Positions 1 through 9,104 of a stretch of 64,000 nucleotides of DNA are shown piece after piece. Position numbers and translations under genes: made by a program. The stretch is from Nitrospirota bacterium. Its GTDB lineage: Bacteria > UBA2233. Positions within the stretch are counted from its first letter, which is position 1. Each line of letters begins with the position of its first letter. The notes under the pieces were generated by a model. That model had not been told where the DNA came from and ran no database searches. It saw only the letters and a program-made list of their open reading frames with translations. Location of the stretch: the NCBI GenBank assembly GCA_011620345.1, contig WOZJ01000066.1:19228-83227 (forward strand). Direction: 5' to 3'.

Positions 1-2105
1 TAGAGGTTCCGCCCTTCTTTTCTGAGGCCGGCCAGCTTTTTTAGCACCCCTAAAACCCTCGGGTCGGTTTTTATCTGCTCGAGGCTCAAGGCGGCTTTCC
101 TGCGCCAGTTGGGCCGTTCATCGCCCGTGCCCGGCATGTTCTGGAAGGCCCGCTCGAGCCAGAGGTCTTCTAGGTTGACCAACAGGATCCTGGCCTGGCT
201 TTGAGCCAAGAATTTGAGTGCGGCCAAAAGGAACGTTTCAAGGCCATCTCCTTGCAAAAGCCCTCTGGCCTCCAGAAAATTCCTTAGGGATTGCGTGAGC
301 CTTTGTCTCGATTCGAGCTCTTCGGGTGCTTTTTCTTTGGAGAGGTAGCCAAGTGCCACGCGCTCTTGGATGTCGAGCGCTTCGAGGAACGAAGCGAACG
401 TGGGCATGTCGTGTGTGCCCAGGCTGGCTAGGGCATCCTCGATCGGGTCGGGCAGTGCGTGTTCGGGGTCGGGCCGGATTTCGGCCAGGAGGCAGTACAT
501 CCGCTGGAGGCCCGTTCGTTCCATAGCCTTACGCATGTACCCGGACACCGTGCCCAGGTCTTCGCCCACCAGCATGGATTTTGCCCTGTGCGATTCGATC
601 GCCAAAATGGGGTATAGCTCTTCGTAAGGGTAGCGGAGGTACATCCCATCTTTGGCCTCGAACCCAGATGGAATCACGAAGAGCCGGTGCAAACCCATGA
701 CGTGGTCAAGCCTGAGCACGCCCGCGAGTTCGAGGTTTGTGCGAATCGTTTCGATGAAATCTAGATGGCCGAGCTCGCGGGTTTTTTCCGGGTGGGGCGG
801 CATGAACCCCCAGTTCTGGCCGAGCATAAAGAACGTATCGGGGGGGGCCCCGATAGAAAGCCCCTCGACAAAGCACCCTTGGTAGGCCCAGGCATCGAAC
901 CCGTCCGGGTTGACGCCGACGGGAAGGTCTAGGTAAATCGCCCCGTTTTTGGCCTTTGTTTGCTCGCAAAGCGCCCTCAACTGACGGAATGCTTGCCACT
1001 GGGAGAAAAGATGGTAGCGAAATGCCTTGGGCGGGACATCCCCGGGGCAAAGCCTTCCTGATTTCATCCGCTCCGGCCATCGTCGAAAGCCTAGCCCCAA
1101 TGCCTCGAGTGCAGCCATAAAAAGGGCGAACTCATTGGCCCTTGGGCGCTCCCTAAGGAACGTCTCGATGCCTGCTAAGTCGCCCCTTTGAAAGTATGCC
1201 TCGGCGAGCGGCTCCAAAACCGAGCGTTTGAGCGCCATGGCTCTTCTGTAGTCTACGAGAGGGTCTTCGTTTAGCGCTTGCACGCTCGCCCAGAAGGCCG
1301 GGTCTTGAAACCTCTTCATGGCCTCTTTGCTGGCGTTGAGCTCTTGGATTTGAGCGATATCGATGAAAGCTGGGTTCAAAAACTGCCGGCTTACGGGTGA
1401 GTAAGGGCTTGGGCTGAAAAGCGGCCCTTCGACAAAGCTCGATGTAAGGGGCAGCAACCCGATCACGTTTGCGCCGTGATCCATTGCAAATTGAACAAAT
1501 TGCTCGAGGTCTCCAAAATCACCCACGCCCATGCTCTTTTTGGAATGGAGCGCGTACAGCGGGAGAAACAGCCCGAGCTCTCGCCACGCCTCGTGGACAA
1601 ACGCCCTCTTTGGGCTGCAAAAAAGATGGGCGGTGTATTCTTGGTCGCCAAGCTCGAGCTTGAGTGTATGGTAGCCGGCTGAAAGCCTTAAGGGGAGCGT
1701 GATCGCATACAATGGAGGAGCGTAAGGAGTTTGCTCGGCACTAAGCGGCCTTAGGGCTTCATAGGAAAGCTCTATCTTTCTTGATGCGCCCGTTTCTTCT
1801 TGGACCTCGAACACCAAGGATCCCTTGGGGAGGCCTTTGGGCAGCCGAATCCGGATGCGGACGGACTCGTTCTCCAAGCAGGGGATTCCGGGTTCCAAGG
1901 GGCGGCCCCATAAGGCTTCTTGCTTAGCTTTGAGAGCGTTCGGCACATCCTCGATGCGTTCCAGCCCTGACCCCAGCGCCTTGAGGGTGGCGAGGATCGC
2001 CTCTTGGGAGGGCTCACGCCATACTCTTTGGATGTCGTAGTAACCGATTTGAAGCCCCCAGGCAGCGGCGAGACGTCTAAGCGGCCTTGGAATTGCTTGG
2101 TTCAT
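1..2105 (-). CDS. malQ: 4-alpha-glucanotransferase (amylomaltase, GH77), 3' end cut by window edge
   Basis: The ORF track misses this gene because it runs off the left edge, but one frame stays open from the ATG at 2105 to base 1 (about 701 codons). MalQ moves glucan segments between maltodextrins in the cytoplasm. Visible motifs include SPYSPVSRQFLNP near residue 250, the nucleophile region VLRLDHVMGLHR, the acid/base motif GEDLGTV and the third catalytic aspartate in SLGTHDMPTF. E. coli MalQ is about 690 residues, so only the last few codons are probably missing. The start ATG overlaps the stop of the trehalose synthase gene (ATGA), indicating an operon with translational coupling. Family assignment is firm; the true C-terminus is not visible. 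Confidence 0.93.
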   Translation of the reverse strand, partial: MNQAIPRPLRRLAAAWGLQIGYYDIQRVWREPSQEAILATLKALGSGLERIEDVPNALKAKQEALWGRPLEPGIPCLENESVRIRIRLPKGLPKGSLVFEVQEETGASRKIELSYEALRPLSAEQTPYAPPLYAITLPLRLSAGYHTLKLELGDQEYTAHLFCSPKRAFVHEAWRELGLFLPLYALHSKKSMGVGDFGDLEQFVQFAMDHGANVIGLLPLTSSFVEGPLFSPSPYSPVSRQFLNPAFIDIAQIQELNASKEAMKRFQDPAFWASVQALNEDPLVDYRRAMALKRSVLEPLAEAYFQRGDLAGIETFLRERPRANEFALFMAALEALGLGFRRWPERMKSGRLCPGDVPPKAFRYHLFSQWQAFRQLRALCEQTKAKNGAIYLDLPVGVNPDGFDAWAYQGCFVEGLSIGAPPDTFFMLGQNWGFMPPHPEKTRELGHLDFIETIRTNLELAGVLRLDHVMGLHRLFVIPSGFEAKDGMYLRYPYEELYPILAIESHRAKSMLVGEDLGTVSGYMRKAMERTGLQRMYCLLAEIRPDPEHALPDPIEDALASLGTHDMPTFASFLEALDIQERVALGYLSKEKAPEELESRQRLTQSLRNFLEARGLLQGDGLETFLLAALKFLAQSQARILLVNLEDLWLERAFQNMPGTGDERPNWRRKAALSLEQIKTDPRVLGVLKKLAGLRKEGRNL

Positions 2106-5100
2106 CCTTGGGGCTCCTGTTGCTTGAGGACCTCCAAAAGCCCGCTAAGGGGCACTCCAACCCAATCGGGACGGCTCATCAGCTCGTACTCGATCTCGTA
2201 CAGCGCCTTTTCGACGAGGAAAAAATTGAGGAGCTCCCGAAGGACCCCTTGGTCTTCCGGGACAAGCCGGGTTTGCGAGGCTTCAAGGAGGTGAAAGTAG
2301 GAATCGAGAAAGGTTTTGGCGACCACGAAATACCAAACCATGGCCCACCCGCGGGTCTTTTCGATGTCCTCCGACCTTAGCTCCGTAGGAATCCGGCCTC
2401 CGAGCCCAAAATGGACGGCGTAGTGAAAAGACCTGAGCATACCGGCCACGTCCCGCAAGCAGGAACGCTTGAGCCGCCTTTCGCCGAGCGGCCTTAAGGG
2501 TTCGCCCTCGAAATCGATGATAACGAAATCTTTGCCCGTGTAGAGCACCTGGCCTAAGTGGAAATCTCCGTGGATGCGGATCCGCATGGCCTGCATTTTT
2601 TTAGTAAACAGCGGTTGGAAGCGCGCCTCGATCTTGGCTTTCATGGATAGCAGCCGTTCGGCCTGGAGTTTTTCTTCTTGTGGTAGGTTCTTGAGGGAGC
2701 CTTTTAAAAGATCAAACGTGCGGGCTGAAAGGCTTCTGAAGGCGTGGTAGACGCCTCTTTGGTAGACGAGTGTGAAGGGTTCCGGAATGAAGGCCGGGTT
2801 CTCCTTCTCTACGCTAAGCGCGGTATGAAGCTCCGCCGTCCTTTGGCCAAGCAGTCTCGCGGATTCAAGATAGGGGCCGATCACGCTGGGGACTTCCTCA
2901 GGGAGAGAGGCTATATCCAAAAAGAGGGGGTCCTTTGGCATTCCAAGCTCGCCGGGGGCGGTATCGGCGGCCATGGCCCTCTCGAAGAACTGACCCAAGG
3001 AGTGGAGCGTATAGCTCCAGGCATCTCCTTGGTTGGGAACGTAATCGACAAGAACACCCACGGACCAAGGCTCTTCGCCTTTACCGCGCCGATACTCGAG
3101 CGAGCCCATCAAGGGCGGGGTTTTTGTGGGCATTCCTTTGCGCGTAAGAAAGCTCAAGACCTCGAGCTCTGGGTTGATCCCGTCTTCTACATGCCTGAAG
3201 AGCTTCAAAATCAGCTTGTCCCCGAACGCGGCGGAGGTGTTGCTCTGTTCGGCAGAAAGCACCCTTGGCTCCAAGCCGCCCGATACCTCCTCTTCGTAAA
3301 ACTTCCTCAATGTCCCCATCGGGAGGGCGAGCAGATTTCCGCGCTTGCCTTTGAAGCGCCTGCGTTTGGCGATTGCCTCGAGGAGGGAAGCGAGCACTTC
3401 TTTGAGCCCAGTGGCATCGCACAAAAGAAAGTCCTCTTTTGATCTTGTCTGGATCTTGGCCAGGACGGGGATTTTGGAGTTAGCCTCCTCGCCCGGAATG
3501 AGCCCAAGGGCCATCAGGTAAGTGTTCGGGGCTCCTTCGTTGAAATCAACCCGAAGGAGCGTAAGCCAGGTTAAAAAAGGCTCATGCCCCAAGGGGATCG
3601 TCTCGGTAAGGTTGACGCTACGGATTGTCCTTGCCTTGGCCGCAAACCACCGGCATGTTTTCAGGTAGTCAGGCAAAAGCTCTAAAAGCTTCGAAAGCGG
3701 CCTTGGTTTATCAAAGAGGTCGTCTGGGTTCCCCACGCCAATGACGGGGAAAGCGAAAAGCTTCGGGGCTACGCTAACGGCGGGTTCGGGTAGCTTTGCG
3801 GGCTCGAGCGTGAAGAAGTAAAAAGAATGAGGGCCTAACGTAAGCGCGTAGGGCTCTTGGGTGATTTCGGGGAACTCCACCTTGCCGAACATCTCGACAG
3901 GCCTTCTTCCGATGCAATCCGACAAATCGAGCCTGCAGTACTGGACGAATCTGGAGAGGTTGGATACGACAAGCACCTGCTGGCCTTCGTAGCCTCTAAG
4001 AAATGCAAAAATCTTGCTGTTTTCCGGCCTTAAGAAGGTTATATCCCCCCGGCTGAACGCCTTGCAGCCCTTCCTTAGCGCGATTAGGCGTTTCGTGAAC
4101 CAAAGAAGTGAACCCGGGTTCGCCTTCTGGGCCTCGACGTTGATCGTTTCATAGTGGTACTCGGGGTCCGTGATGGGGGGCAGGTAGAGCCTCTGGGGAT
4201 TGGCCTTCGAGAACCCCGCGTTCCTGTCAGGGCCCCATTGCATGGGGGTGCGTACGCCGTTCCTGTCGCCCAAGTAAATATTGTCGCCCATTCCAATCTC
4301 ATCGCCATAGTAAAGGATGGGAGTGCCGGGCAACGAGAACAAAAGCGCGTTCATCAACTCGATCCTTCGTCGGTTGTTGCCAAGGAGCGGGGCAAGCCTG
4401 CGGCGTATTCCTAAGTTGATACGGGCCTGAGGGTCCTTGGCGTAAACCCTGTACATGTAATCGCGCTCCTCGTCCGTCACCATCTCGAGCGTGAGTTCGT
4501 CGTGGTTCCGTAAAAACAGTCCCCACTGGCAGGTTTCTGGAATCTGTGGAGTTTGCACGAGGATGTCCACGATGGGAAATCGGTCTTCAGTGTATAGCGC
4601 CATGAAGAGCCTTGGCATCAAGGGAAAGTGGAATGCCATGTGGCATTCATCGCCGTCGCCAAAGTAGGCGACGGCGTCCTCCGGCCATTGGTTGGCCTCG
4701 GCCAAAAGCATTCGCGCGTGGAAGTGTTCGTCGATGTATCTCCTTAGCTCTTGCAAGAACGCGTGCGTCTCGGGGAGGTTCTCGCAGTTCGTCCCTTCGC
4801 GCTCGAAGAGATAGGGGACAGCATCCAGCCTCAACCCCGACACGCCCATGGCCAGCCAGAAATCCACCGCCTTGAGCATGGCAGCCCGGACGGCCGGGTT
4901 GTCGAAGTTTAAATCAGGCTGGTGGGAGTAGAACCGATGCCAGTAGTAGGCCCTGGCGATCGGGTCCCAAGCCCAGTTGGACGTCTCGAAGTCTTTGAAA
5001 ATGATCCTTGCGTCCTTGTAAGGCTCGGCCGTCTCGCTCCATACGTAGAAGTTTCTCTTCCTAGAGGCCGGGCTCGCCCTGCGCGCTTGCTGGAACCAAG

Positions 5101-5464
5101 GGTGCTGGTCGGAGGTATGGTTTAAAACGAGCTCCGTGATGACCCGAATCCCCCTCTTCGTCGCCTCCTTCATAAAATGCTCGAAGTCCTTGAGCGTCCC
5201 GTAGGAGGGATGAACCCCGGTATAATCCGCGATGTCGTAGCCGTCATCTTTCAATGGTGATGGGTAAAACGGCAAGAGCCAAACGGCGGTAACCCCCAGG
5301 TCTTCCAGGTAATCGAGCTTTTCGGCAAGCCCGCGGAAATCGCCGATCCCGTCGCCGTCGGAATCGTAAAAGGCGCGGACGTGCAATTCGTACAGGATGG
5401 CATCTTTGAACCATAAGGGGTCGTCGCCTTCGAGTACGCCTTGGAATTTACGTTTGACCGGCAT
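2102..5464 (-). CDS. treS: Trehalose synthase-maltokinase fusion (TreS-Mak)
   Basis: This 1120-residue protein joins two enzymes. Residues 1 to about 560 are a GH13 trehalose synthase that interconverts maltose and trehalose, with the nucleophile in GLRLDAVPY, the acid/base Glu in LLAEANQWPED and the third Asp in FLRNHDELTLEM. Residues from about 600 to the end are a maltokinase of the Pep2/Mak type, with the kinase-like motifs IHGDFHLGQVL and DFVIIDFEGEPLRPL; it would make maltose 1-phosphate from maltose and ATP. The start is supported by AGGAG six bases upstream. It is followed by malQ with a 4-base overlap. In the GlgE pathway maltose 1-phosphate is used by GlgE, which is not in this window. 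Confidence 0.95.
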   Translation of the reverse strand: MPVKRKFQGVLEGDDPLWFKDAILYELHVRAFYDSDGDGIGDFRGLAEKLDYLEDLGVTAVWLLPFYPSPLKDDGYDIADYTGVHPSYGTLKDFEHFMKEATKRGIRVITELVLNHTSDQHPWFQQARRASPASRKRNFYVWSETAEPYKDARIIFKDFETSNWAWDPIARAYYWHRFYSHQPDLNFDNPAVRAAMLKAVDFWLAMGVSGLRLDAVPYLFEREGTNCENLPETHAFLQELRRYIDEHFHARMLLAEANQWPEDAVAYFGDGDECHMAFHFPLMPRLFMALYTEDRFPIVDILVQTPQIPETCQWGLFLRNHDELTLEMVTDEERDYMYRVYAKDPQARINLGIRRRLAPLLGNNRRRIELMNALLFSLPGTPILYYGDEIGMGDNIYLGDRNGVRTPMQWGPDRNAGFSKANPQRLYLPPITDPEYHYETINVEAQKANPGSLLWFTKRLIALRKGCKAFSRGDITFLRPENSKIFAFLRGYEGQQVLVVSNLSRFVQYCRLDLSDCIGRRPVEMFGKVEFPEITQEPYALTLGPHSFYFFTLEPAKLPEPAVSVAPKLFAFPVIGVGNPDDLFDKPRPLSKLLELLPDYLKTCRWFAAKARTIRSVNLTETIPLGHEPFLTWLTLLRVDFNEGAPNTYLMALGLIPGEEANSKIPVLAKIQTRSKEDFLLCDATGLKEVLASLLEAIAKRRRFKGKRGNLLALPMGTLRKFYEEEVSGGLEPRVLSAEQSNTSAAFGDKLILKLFRHVEDGINPELEVLSFLTRKGMPTKTPPLMGSLEYRRGKGEEPWSVGVLVDYVPNQGDAWSYTLHSLGQFFERAMAADTAPGELGMPKDPLFLDIASLPEEVPSVIGPYLESARLLGQRTAELHTALSVEKENPAFIPEPFTLVYQRGVYHAFRSLSARTFDLLKGSLKNLPQEEKLQAERLLSMKAKIEARFQPLFTKKMQAMRIRIHGDFHLGQVLYTGKDFVIIDFEGEPLRPLGERRLKRSCLRDVAGMLRSFHYAVHFGLGGRIPTELRSEDIEKTRGWAMVWYFVVAKTFLDSYFHLLEASQTRLVPEDQGVLRELLNFFLVEKALYEIEYELMSRPDWVGVPLSGLLEVLKQQEPQG

Positions 5465-5569
5465 GGTTCGCTCCTAATTCTGTGGCATCGTGTGGGGGGC
5501 CAGCGTGGCGCTCAAGGGCGGCTTTTTTGGAGAGCCCTTGCCCAAAATCAAAGAGTTGATCATGTGAAG

Positions 5570-5599
5570 AGTCTACAAAGCCAGAATACAGGGTGTCAA
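5570..5599 (-). promoter_or_regulatory. Predicted sigma-70 promoter for treS-malQ
   Basis: Read on the minus strand, a perfect -35 TTGACA (5599-5594) is followed after 18 bases by TAGACT (5575-5570) as -10. Transcription would start near 5563, giving a leader of about 100 bases before the treS ATG. Confidence 0.55.
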
Positions 5600-5609
5600 C
5601 CGAAAGGGT

Positions 5610-5638
5610 TTGCGCAATTTTTGGTCCTCAATTAAGCT
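5610..5638 (+). promoter_or_regulatory. Weak candidate promoter for pyk
   Basis: TTGCGC (5610-5615), a 17-base spacer and TAAGCT (5633-5638) lie 35 bases upstream of the chosen pyk ATG. The -10 matches the consensus poorly, so this is only a suggestion. Confidence 0.2.
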
Positions 5639-5672
5639 TGGAGGAAATAACGCAACTCATCCAAGGGGGCGT

Positions 5673-7106
5673 ATGGAGATCAAGGCCTATCGACGGAAAA
5701 CGAAGATCGTTTGCACGATCGGGCCGGGAAGCTCGAGTCAAAACATGGTTGAAAGGCTTCTCGATGCCGGGATGGACTTAGCAAGGCTCAACCTTTCGCA
5801 CGGAAGTCACGAAGAGCACGCAAAGACCATGCAGACGCTGCGCGAGACAGCGAAGGCGCGTCAGAAGAACTTGGCGATCCTTCTGGACCTGCCTGGGCCA
5901 AAGATCCGGACGGGGGACGTCAAAGACGACGGGGTTTTGCTCAAGGAAGGCGAGGCGTTCGTTTTGAAAACCGAGGATATGGTTGGCGACGAGAGGCGGG
6001 TTTCGGTAAGCCTAAAAACGCTCCCGGACGACGTCGAGCCCGGGGTTATGGTCCTTTTATCTGATGGGACGATCCGGCTTTTGGTCGAACGGGTCGAAAA
6101 AAGGGAGATCTTTTGCAGGGTCGTGTCCGGAGGGGTCCTGCGATCTAGGCAAGGCATCAACGTTCCAGGCGTAAGGCTTTCTGTCGAGGCGCTGACCGAG
6201 GATGACGAGAAACACCTTGCGTTCGGCCTACGAGAGGGCGTCGATTTCGTGGCCATGTCGTTCGTTCGCGACCAAGGCGACATTCTAAAGCTTAAGCGCC
6301 TTATCGGGGAGCGGGGGAAAGACGTGCCCGTCGTGGCAAAGATCGAAAAGCACGAGGCCGCGGAGGCGATTTTTGGCATTCTCGAAGCGACGGACGCCGT
6401 AATGGTCGCAAGGGGAGACTTAGGCCTGGAGACCCCATTAGAACGTGTTCCCGTCCTTCAGAAGGCCATCATCCAGGCGGCGAATCACCTGGGCAAGCCC
6501 GTGATCGTGGCTACCCAAATGCTCGAATCGATGGTTCAATCCCCCATGCCAACCCGGGCGGAGGTTTCGGACGTGGCAAACGCCATCTTCGACGGGGCCG
6601 ATGCGGTGATGCTCTCGGAAGAGACGGCCATCGGCCGTTACCCGGACTTGGCGGCCGCCATGATGGCCAAGATTGCCCATGAGGTCGAGCGGGCGCTGCC
6701 CTACGAGTCGCTCCTTGCTGCACGCGAGCATTTTCAGCTTCCCCAGGTGGACGATGCGATCGCACACCAGGCATGCCACGCGGCGCTGCAGTTGGGGGCT
6801 AAGGTGATCGTGGCCTACACCTCGACAGGCTCGACCGCAAGAAGGCTTGCAAAGTACCGCCCAAAGGCTCCCATCCTGGCCATCACTCCATCCATGCAAA
6901 CGGCCAGGGAGCTTTGCTTGAACTGGGGGGTTATTCCTTTCTTCGTCCCCGACCTTGGCCAGGTGGAAGAGGTCTTTACGATGGCGGAAGCGGTCTCGAA
7001 ACAAACGGGCCTGGCCAACTCGGGCGATTTGATCGTCATTACGGCGGGCCTGCCTTGGAAGGTGCCAGGCAACACGAACCTCATCAAGGTGCAGCAGCTT
7101 GTTTGA
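5673..7106 (+). CDS. pyk: Pyruvate kinase
   Basis: This enzyme converts phosphoenolpyruvate and ADP to pyruvate and ATP, the last step of glycolysis, in the cytoplasm. The 477-residue form starting at 5673 begins just before the conserved N-terminus KTKIVCTIGPGSSS. The signature is clear: LARLNLSHG, LLDLPGPKIRTG, the catalytic lysine in VVAKIEKHEA, VARGDLGLETP, and the ATQMLESM and DGADAVMLSEETA segments. The ORF track starts 21 codons earlier at a TTG (5610), but that extension is unlike the family; GGAGG at 5640 is too far upstream, while AAGGGGG sits only three bases before the chosen ATG, so the exact start is not secure. It stands alone, divergent from treS and convergent with trxA. Confidence 0.95.
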   Translation: MEIKAYRRKTKIVCTIGPGSSSQNMVERLLDAGMDLARLNLSHGSHEEHAKTMQTLRETAKARQKNLAILLDLPGPKIRTGDVKDDGVLLKEGEAFVLKTEDMVGDERRVSVSLKTLPDDVEPGVMVLLSDGTIRLLVERVEKREIFCRVVSGGVLRSRQGINVPGVRLSVEALTEDDEKHLAFGLREGVDFVAMSFVRDQGDILKLKRLIGERGKDVPVVAKIEKHEAAEAIFGILEATDAVMVARGDLGLETPLERVPVLQKAIIQAANHLGKPVIVATQMLESMVQSPMPTRAEVSDVANAIFDGADAVMLSEETAIGRYPDLAAAMMAKIAHEVERALPYESLLAAREHFQLPQVDDAIAHQACHAALQLGAKVIVAYTSTGSTARRLAKYRPKAPILAITPSMQTARELCLNWGVIPFFVPDLGQVEEVFTMAEAVSKQTGLANSGDLIVITAGLPWKVPGNTNLIKVQQLV

Positions 7107-7111
7107 AATAG

Positions 7112-7143
7112 AAGAGACCGTAACCCTAAGGTCACGGTCTCTT
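7112..7143. terminator. Bidirectional hairpin between pyk and trxA
   Basis: AAGAGACCGTAACC and GGTCACGGTCTCTT form a 14-bp stem around a CTAA loop. The single mismatch (A-C on the plus strand) becomes a G-U wobble in minus-strand RNA. It lies between the two convergent stop codons, with a U-rich flank (CTTCTATTT) on the minus side. Confidence 0.7.
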
Positions 7144-7165
7144 GATAAAGATGCCCGTAAATGTT

Positions 7166-7498
7166 TTAGGAGAGAACCTTCTGGATGACCTCCTCGATCT
7201 GAGCCTTGGGGACGGCACCCACGATTTGGTCGGCAACCTGGCCTTCTTTGAACAGAATCAGCGTAGGAATGCCCCGGATGCCGTACGTGGAAGGGGTTTT
7301 TGGGTTGTCGTCGACGTTCATCTTGGCCACTTTGAGCTTGCCCGTATGCTGGGCGGCCAGCTCTTCCACGATCGGCGAGACGATTCGGCAGGGGCCGCAC
7401 CAAGGGGCCCAAAAATCCACGAGGACGGGTACGCTGTTTTCTTGGAGCACCTCTTTGTCGAACGTATCGTCGGTTAGTTCAATCGGAGCTTGCGCCAT
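7166..7498 (-). CDS. trxA: Thioredoxin
   Basis: This 110-residue protein is a cytoplasmic thiol-disulfide reductant. It has the active site FWAPWCGPCRIV and the cis-proline segment GIRGIPTLILFKEG expected of thioredoxin 1. The start at 7498 (MAQAPIELTDD) is preferred over the ORF-track start 15 codons upstream because GAGGG lies just before it and the length then matches the family. It is divergent from gmhA, with about 60 bases between them, and convergent with pyk. Confidence 0.95.
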   Translation of the reverse strand: MAQAPIELTDDTFDKEVLQENSVPVLVDFWAPWCGPCRIVSPIVEELAAQHTGKLKVAKMNVDDNPKTPSTYGIRGIPTLILFKEGQVADQIVGAVPKAQIEEVIQKVLS

Positions 7499-7561
7499 TC
7501 TTTGACCCTCTTGTATAGTTAAAGGTTCATGGGGGTACTTCAACTATCCTAGGAGAACTCT

Positions 7562-8158
7562 TTGAGGGGTGTCAAGCGAACGCCTACGGCGGAAGAGCTT
7601 TGTGCTGCGCTGAAAATGAGCGTCCTGGCAAAAGAGCGTTTCGTCGAAACACACGGAACGGCGCTTCTTGAGCTGGGCGGAGGGCTCGCAAACCGGCTGG
7701 CGGACGGGGCCAAGCTGTTGGTTGCGGGCAACGGGGGCTCGGCCTCGGACGCCCAGCACTTCGCCGCCGAGCTTGTCGGCAGGTTTTCTAAGCCGCGAGG
7801 GCCGCTTCCCTGCCTTGCGCTTCCTGCCAACATAGGGCTATTAACGGCGATCGGCAATGATTTCGGGTTTGAGCGGGTGTTCGAGCGCCAAATCGAGGCG
7901 TTTGGCCGTAAGGGGGACGCTTTCCTTGCGATCAGCACGTCTGGCAATTCTCCCAACGTCGTGCTGGCAGCGAAAAAAGCAAAAGAGCTCGGCCTGTTCG
8001 TTATCGGCCTGACGGGCTTTGGCGGCGGCTCGCTCAAAGAGCACGTCCACGTGCTGCTGGATCTACCCTTCGAGGCCGAAACCCCAAGGGTACAGGAAGC
8101 CCACATCTTCGCCCTCCATGCGCTTGCCTGGATCATCGAAGAATCGCTCGCCACTTAA
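7562..8158 (+). CDS. gmhA: Sedoheptulose-7-phosphate isomerase
   Basis: GmhA converts sedoheptulose 7-phosphate to D-glycero-D-manno-heptose 7-phosphate, the first step of ADP-heptose synthesis for the LPS inner core. The 198-residue protein is a single SIS domain with VAGNGGSASDAQHFAAELVG (the Glu corresponds to the catalytic Glu of E. coli GmhA), ISTSGNSPNV for sugar-phosphate binding, and the catalytic His region AHIFALHALAWIIEE. It starts at TTG, supported by AGGAG about seven bases upstream. The rest of the pathway lies 22 kb downstream (gmhB, kinase and nucleotidyltransferase). A neighbouring gene follows after only 4 bases. Confidence 0.93.
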   Translation: MRGVKRTPTAEELCAALKMSVLAKERFVETHGTALLELGGGLANRLADGAKLLVAGNGGSASDAQHFAAELVGRFSKPRGPLPCLALPANIGLLTAIGNDFGFERVFERQIEAFGRKGDAFLAISTSGNSPNVVLAAKKAKELGLFVIGLTGFGGGSLKEHVHVLLDLPFEAETPRVQEAHIFALHALAWIIEESLAT

Positions 8159-8162
8159 GCCC

Positions 8163-9104
8163 ATGCCCATCTTGCCGCTCGACCCAAGAAAGGTCCATAC
8201 CCGGAGCATCTTCGAAAGGACCTCCAAGCTCAAAGAAGGCGAGATGGCCGCCACGTATGCCAGGGGCATGACGGTTTCGGATTTTTTTCAATGTCTGCCC
8301 GATCAGCTGAGCGCAAAGGGGTTGAAAGACCTGGCTTGCTCAATCCTCGAGGCCAAGAGGCGTGGGGCCCCCGTGCTTTTGGGGATCGGCGGCCACGTCA
8401 TCAAGGTGGGCCTTGCCCCTCTCCTTTGTCAATGGCTCGATTCTGGGCTTGTGGACGCCATCTTAGTGAACGGATCCGTAATCGTCCACGATACGGAGAT
8501 GGCGCTAATGGGGGCAACCTCCGAAGAGGTTCAGGCCGAGCTCGAGGCTGGGCTGTTCGGTATGGGCGCGGAGACAGCCGCTTTCGTCCACAGCGCCCTT
8601 TCTAGGCTCAAGGATCAAGACGTAGGGTTCGGAGAGGCCATCGGCGAAGGGCTCGTTACGCAAGCCCCCGCCCATTGTGACCTAAGCCTTGTTGCGAGGG
8701 CCTACAGGCGGCATGTCCCCGTTTTCGTGGCGCTAGCCGTAGGGACGGACATCTTGCACATGCATCCTAGCTTCGACCCGGCGCTCGCGGCAAAAAAATC
8801 CTACCAGGATTTCCTTACGTTTGCCGCCTACGTGGCAAGGCTTGAAGGCGGCGTATACATGAACGTCGGCTCTGCCGTAATTCTTCCCGAGGTGTTTCTC
8901 AAGGCGCTCGCGTTGGCCAGGAACTTAGGCGCGGAAATCAAGCACATCACGACGGCCAACCTGGATTTCTTGGAGCACTACAGGCCTAGGATGAACGTCC
9001 TTTCGAGGCCGACTTCCCAAGGGGGGCAGGCGATCTCGATAAGGGGCGCGCACGAGCTCACGATTCCGCTGCTGACGGCCCTATTGATCGAGGGGCTGAA
9101 ATGA
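8163..9104 (+). CDS. Deoxyhypusine-synthase-like protein of unknown function
   Basis: This 313-residue protein is not assigned a reaction. Several segments recall the deoxyhypusine synthase fold: GIGGHVIKVGLAPLL, LVDAILVNGSVIVHDTEMAL, the SLVARAYRRHVPVFVA stretch, EIKHITTANLDFL and a C-terminal ELTIPLLTALLI. In true deoxyhypusine synthase a lysine near the C-terminus carries the aminobutyl group; here the matching stretch (SQGGQAISIRGAHE) has none, so a different chemistry is likely. The start at 8163 is chosen because the track's longer form reads through gmhA. It lies 4 bases after gmhA and overlaps the next gene by ATGA, so it is probably co-expressed with heptose synthesis. The fold call is by eye only. 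Confidence 0.6.
   Translation: MPILPLDPRKVHTRSIFERTSKLKEGEMAATYARGMTVSDFFQCLPDQLSAKGLKDLACSILEAKRRGAPVLLGIGGHVIKVGLAPLLCQWLDSGLVDAILVNGSVIVHDTEMALMGATSEEVQAELEAGLFGMGAETAAFVHSALSRLKDQDVGFGEAIGEGLVTQAPAHCDLSLVARAYRRHVPVFVALAVGTDILHMHPSFDPALAAKKSYQDFLTFAAYVARLEGGVYMNVGSAVILPEVFLKALALARNLGAEIKHITTANLDFLEHYRPRMNVLSRPTSQGGQAISIRGAHELTIPLLTALLIEGLK

Noticed and set aside
2744-3442. 232-residue plus-strand ORF
   Set aside because: It is antisense to the maltokinase half of the TreS-Mak fusion and has no family pattern; long shadow ORFs are expected in GC-rich coding DNA.
5517-5545. Possible terminator (AGGGC ... GCCCT around a T-run) in the treS leader
   Set aside because: The stem is short with a 14-base loop and lies downstream of the treS promoter in its own leader; attenuation is possible but not supported.
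6438-7412. 324-residue minus-strand ORF
   Set aside because: It is antisense to pyruvate kinase and runs across the terminator into trxA; no recognisable motifs.
7499-7561. Promoters between divergent trxA and gmhA
   Set aside because: TTGAAG and TTGACC boxes are present but no -10 at a proper distance could be found, so no promoter is listed.
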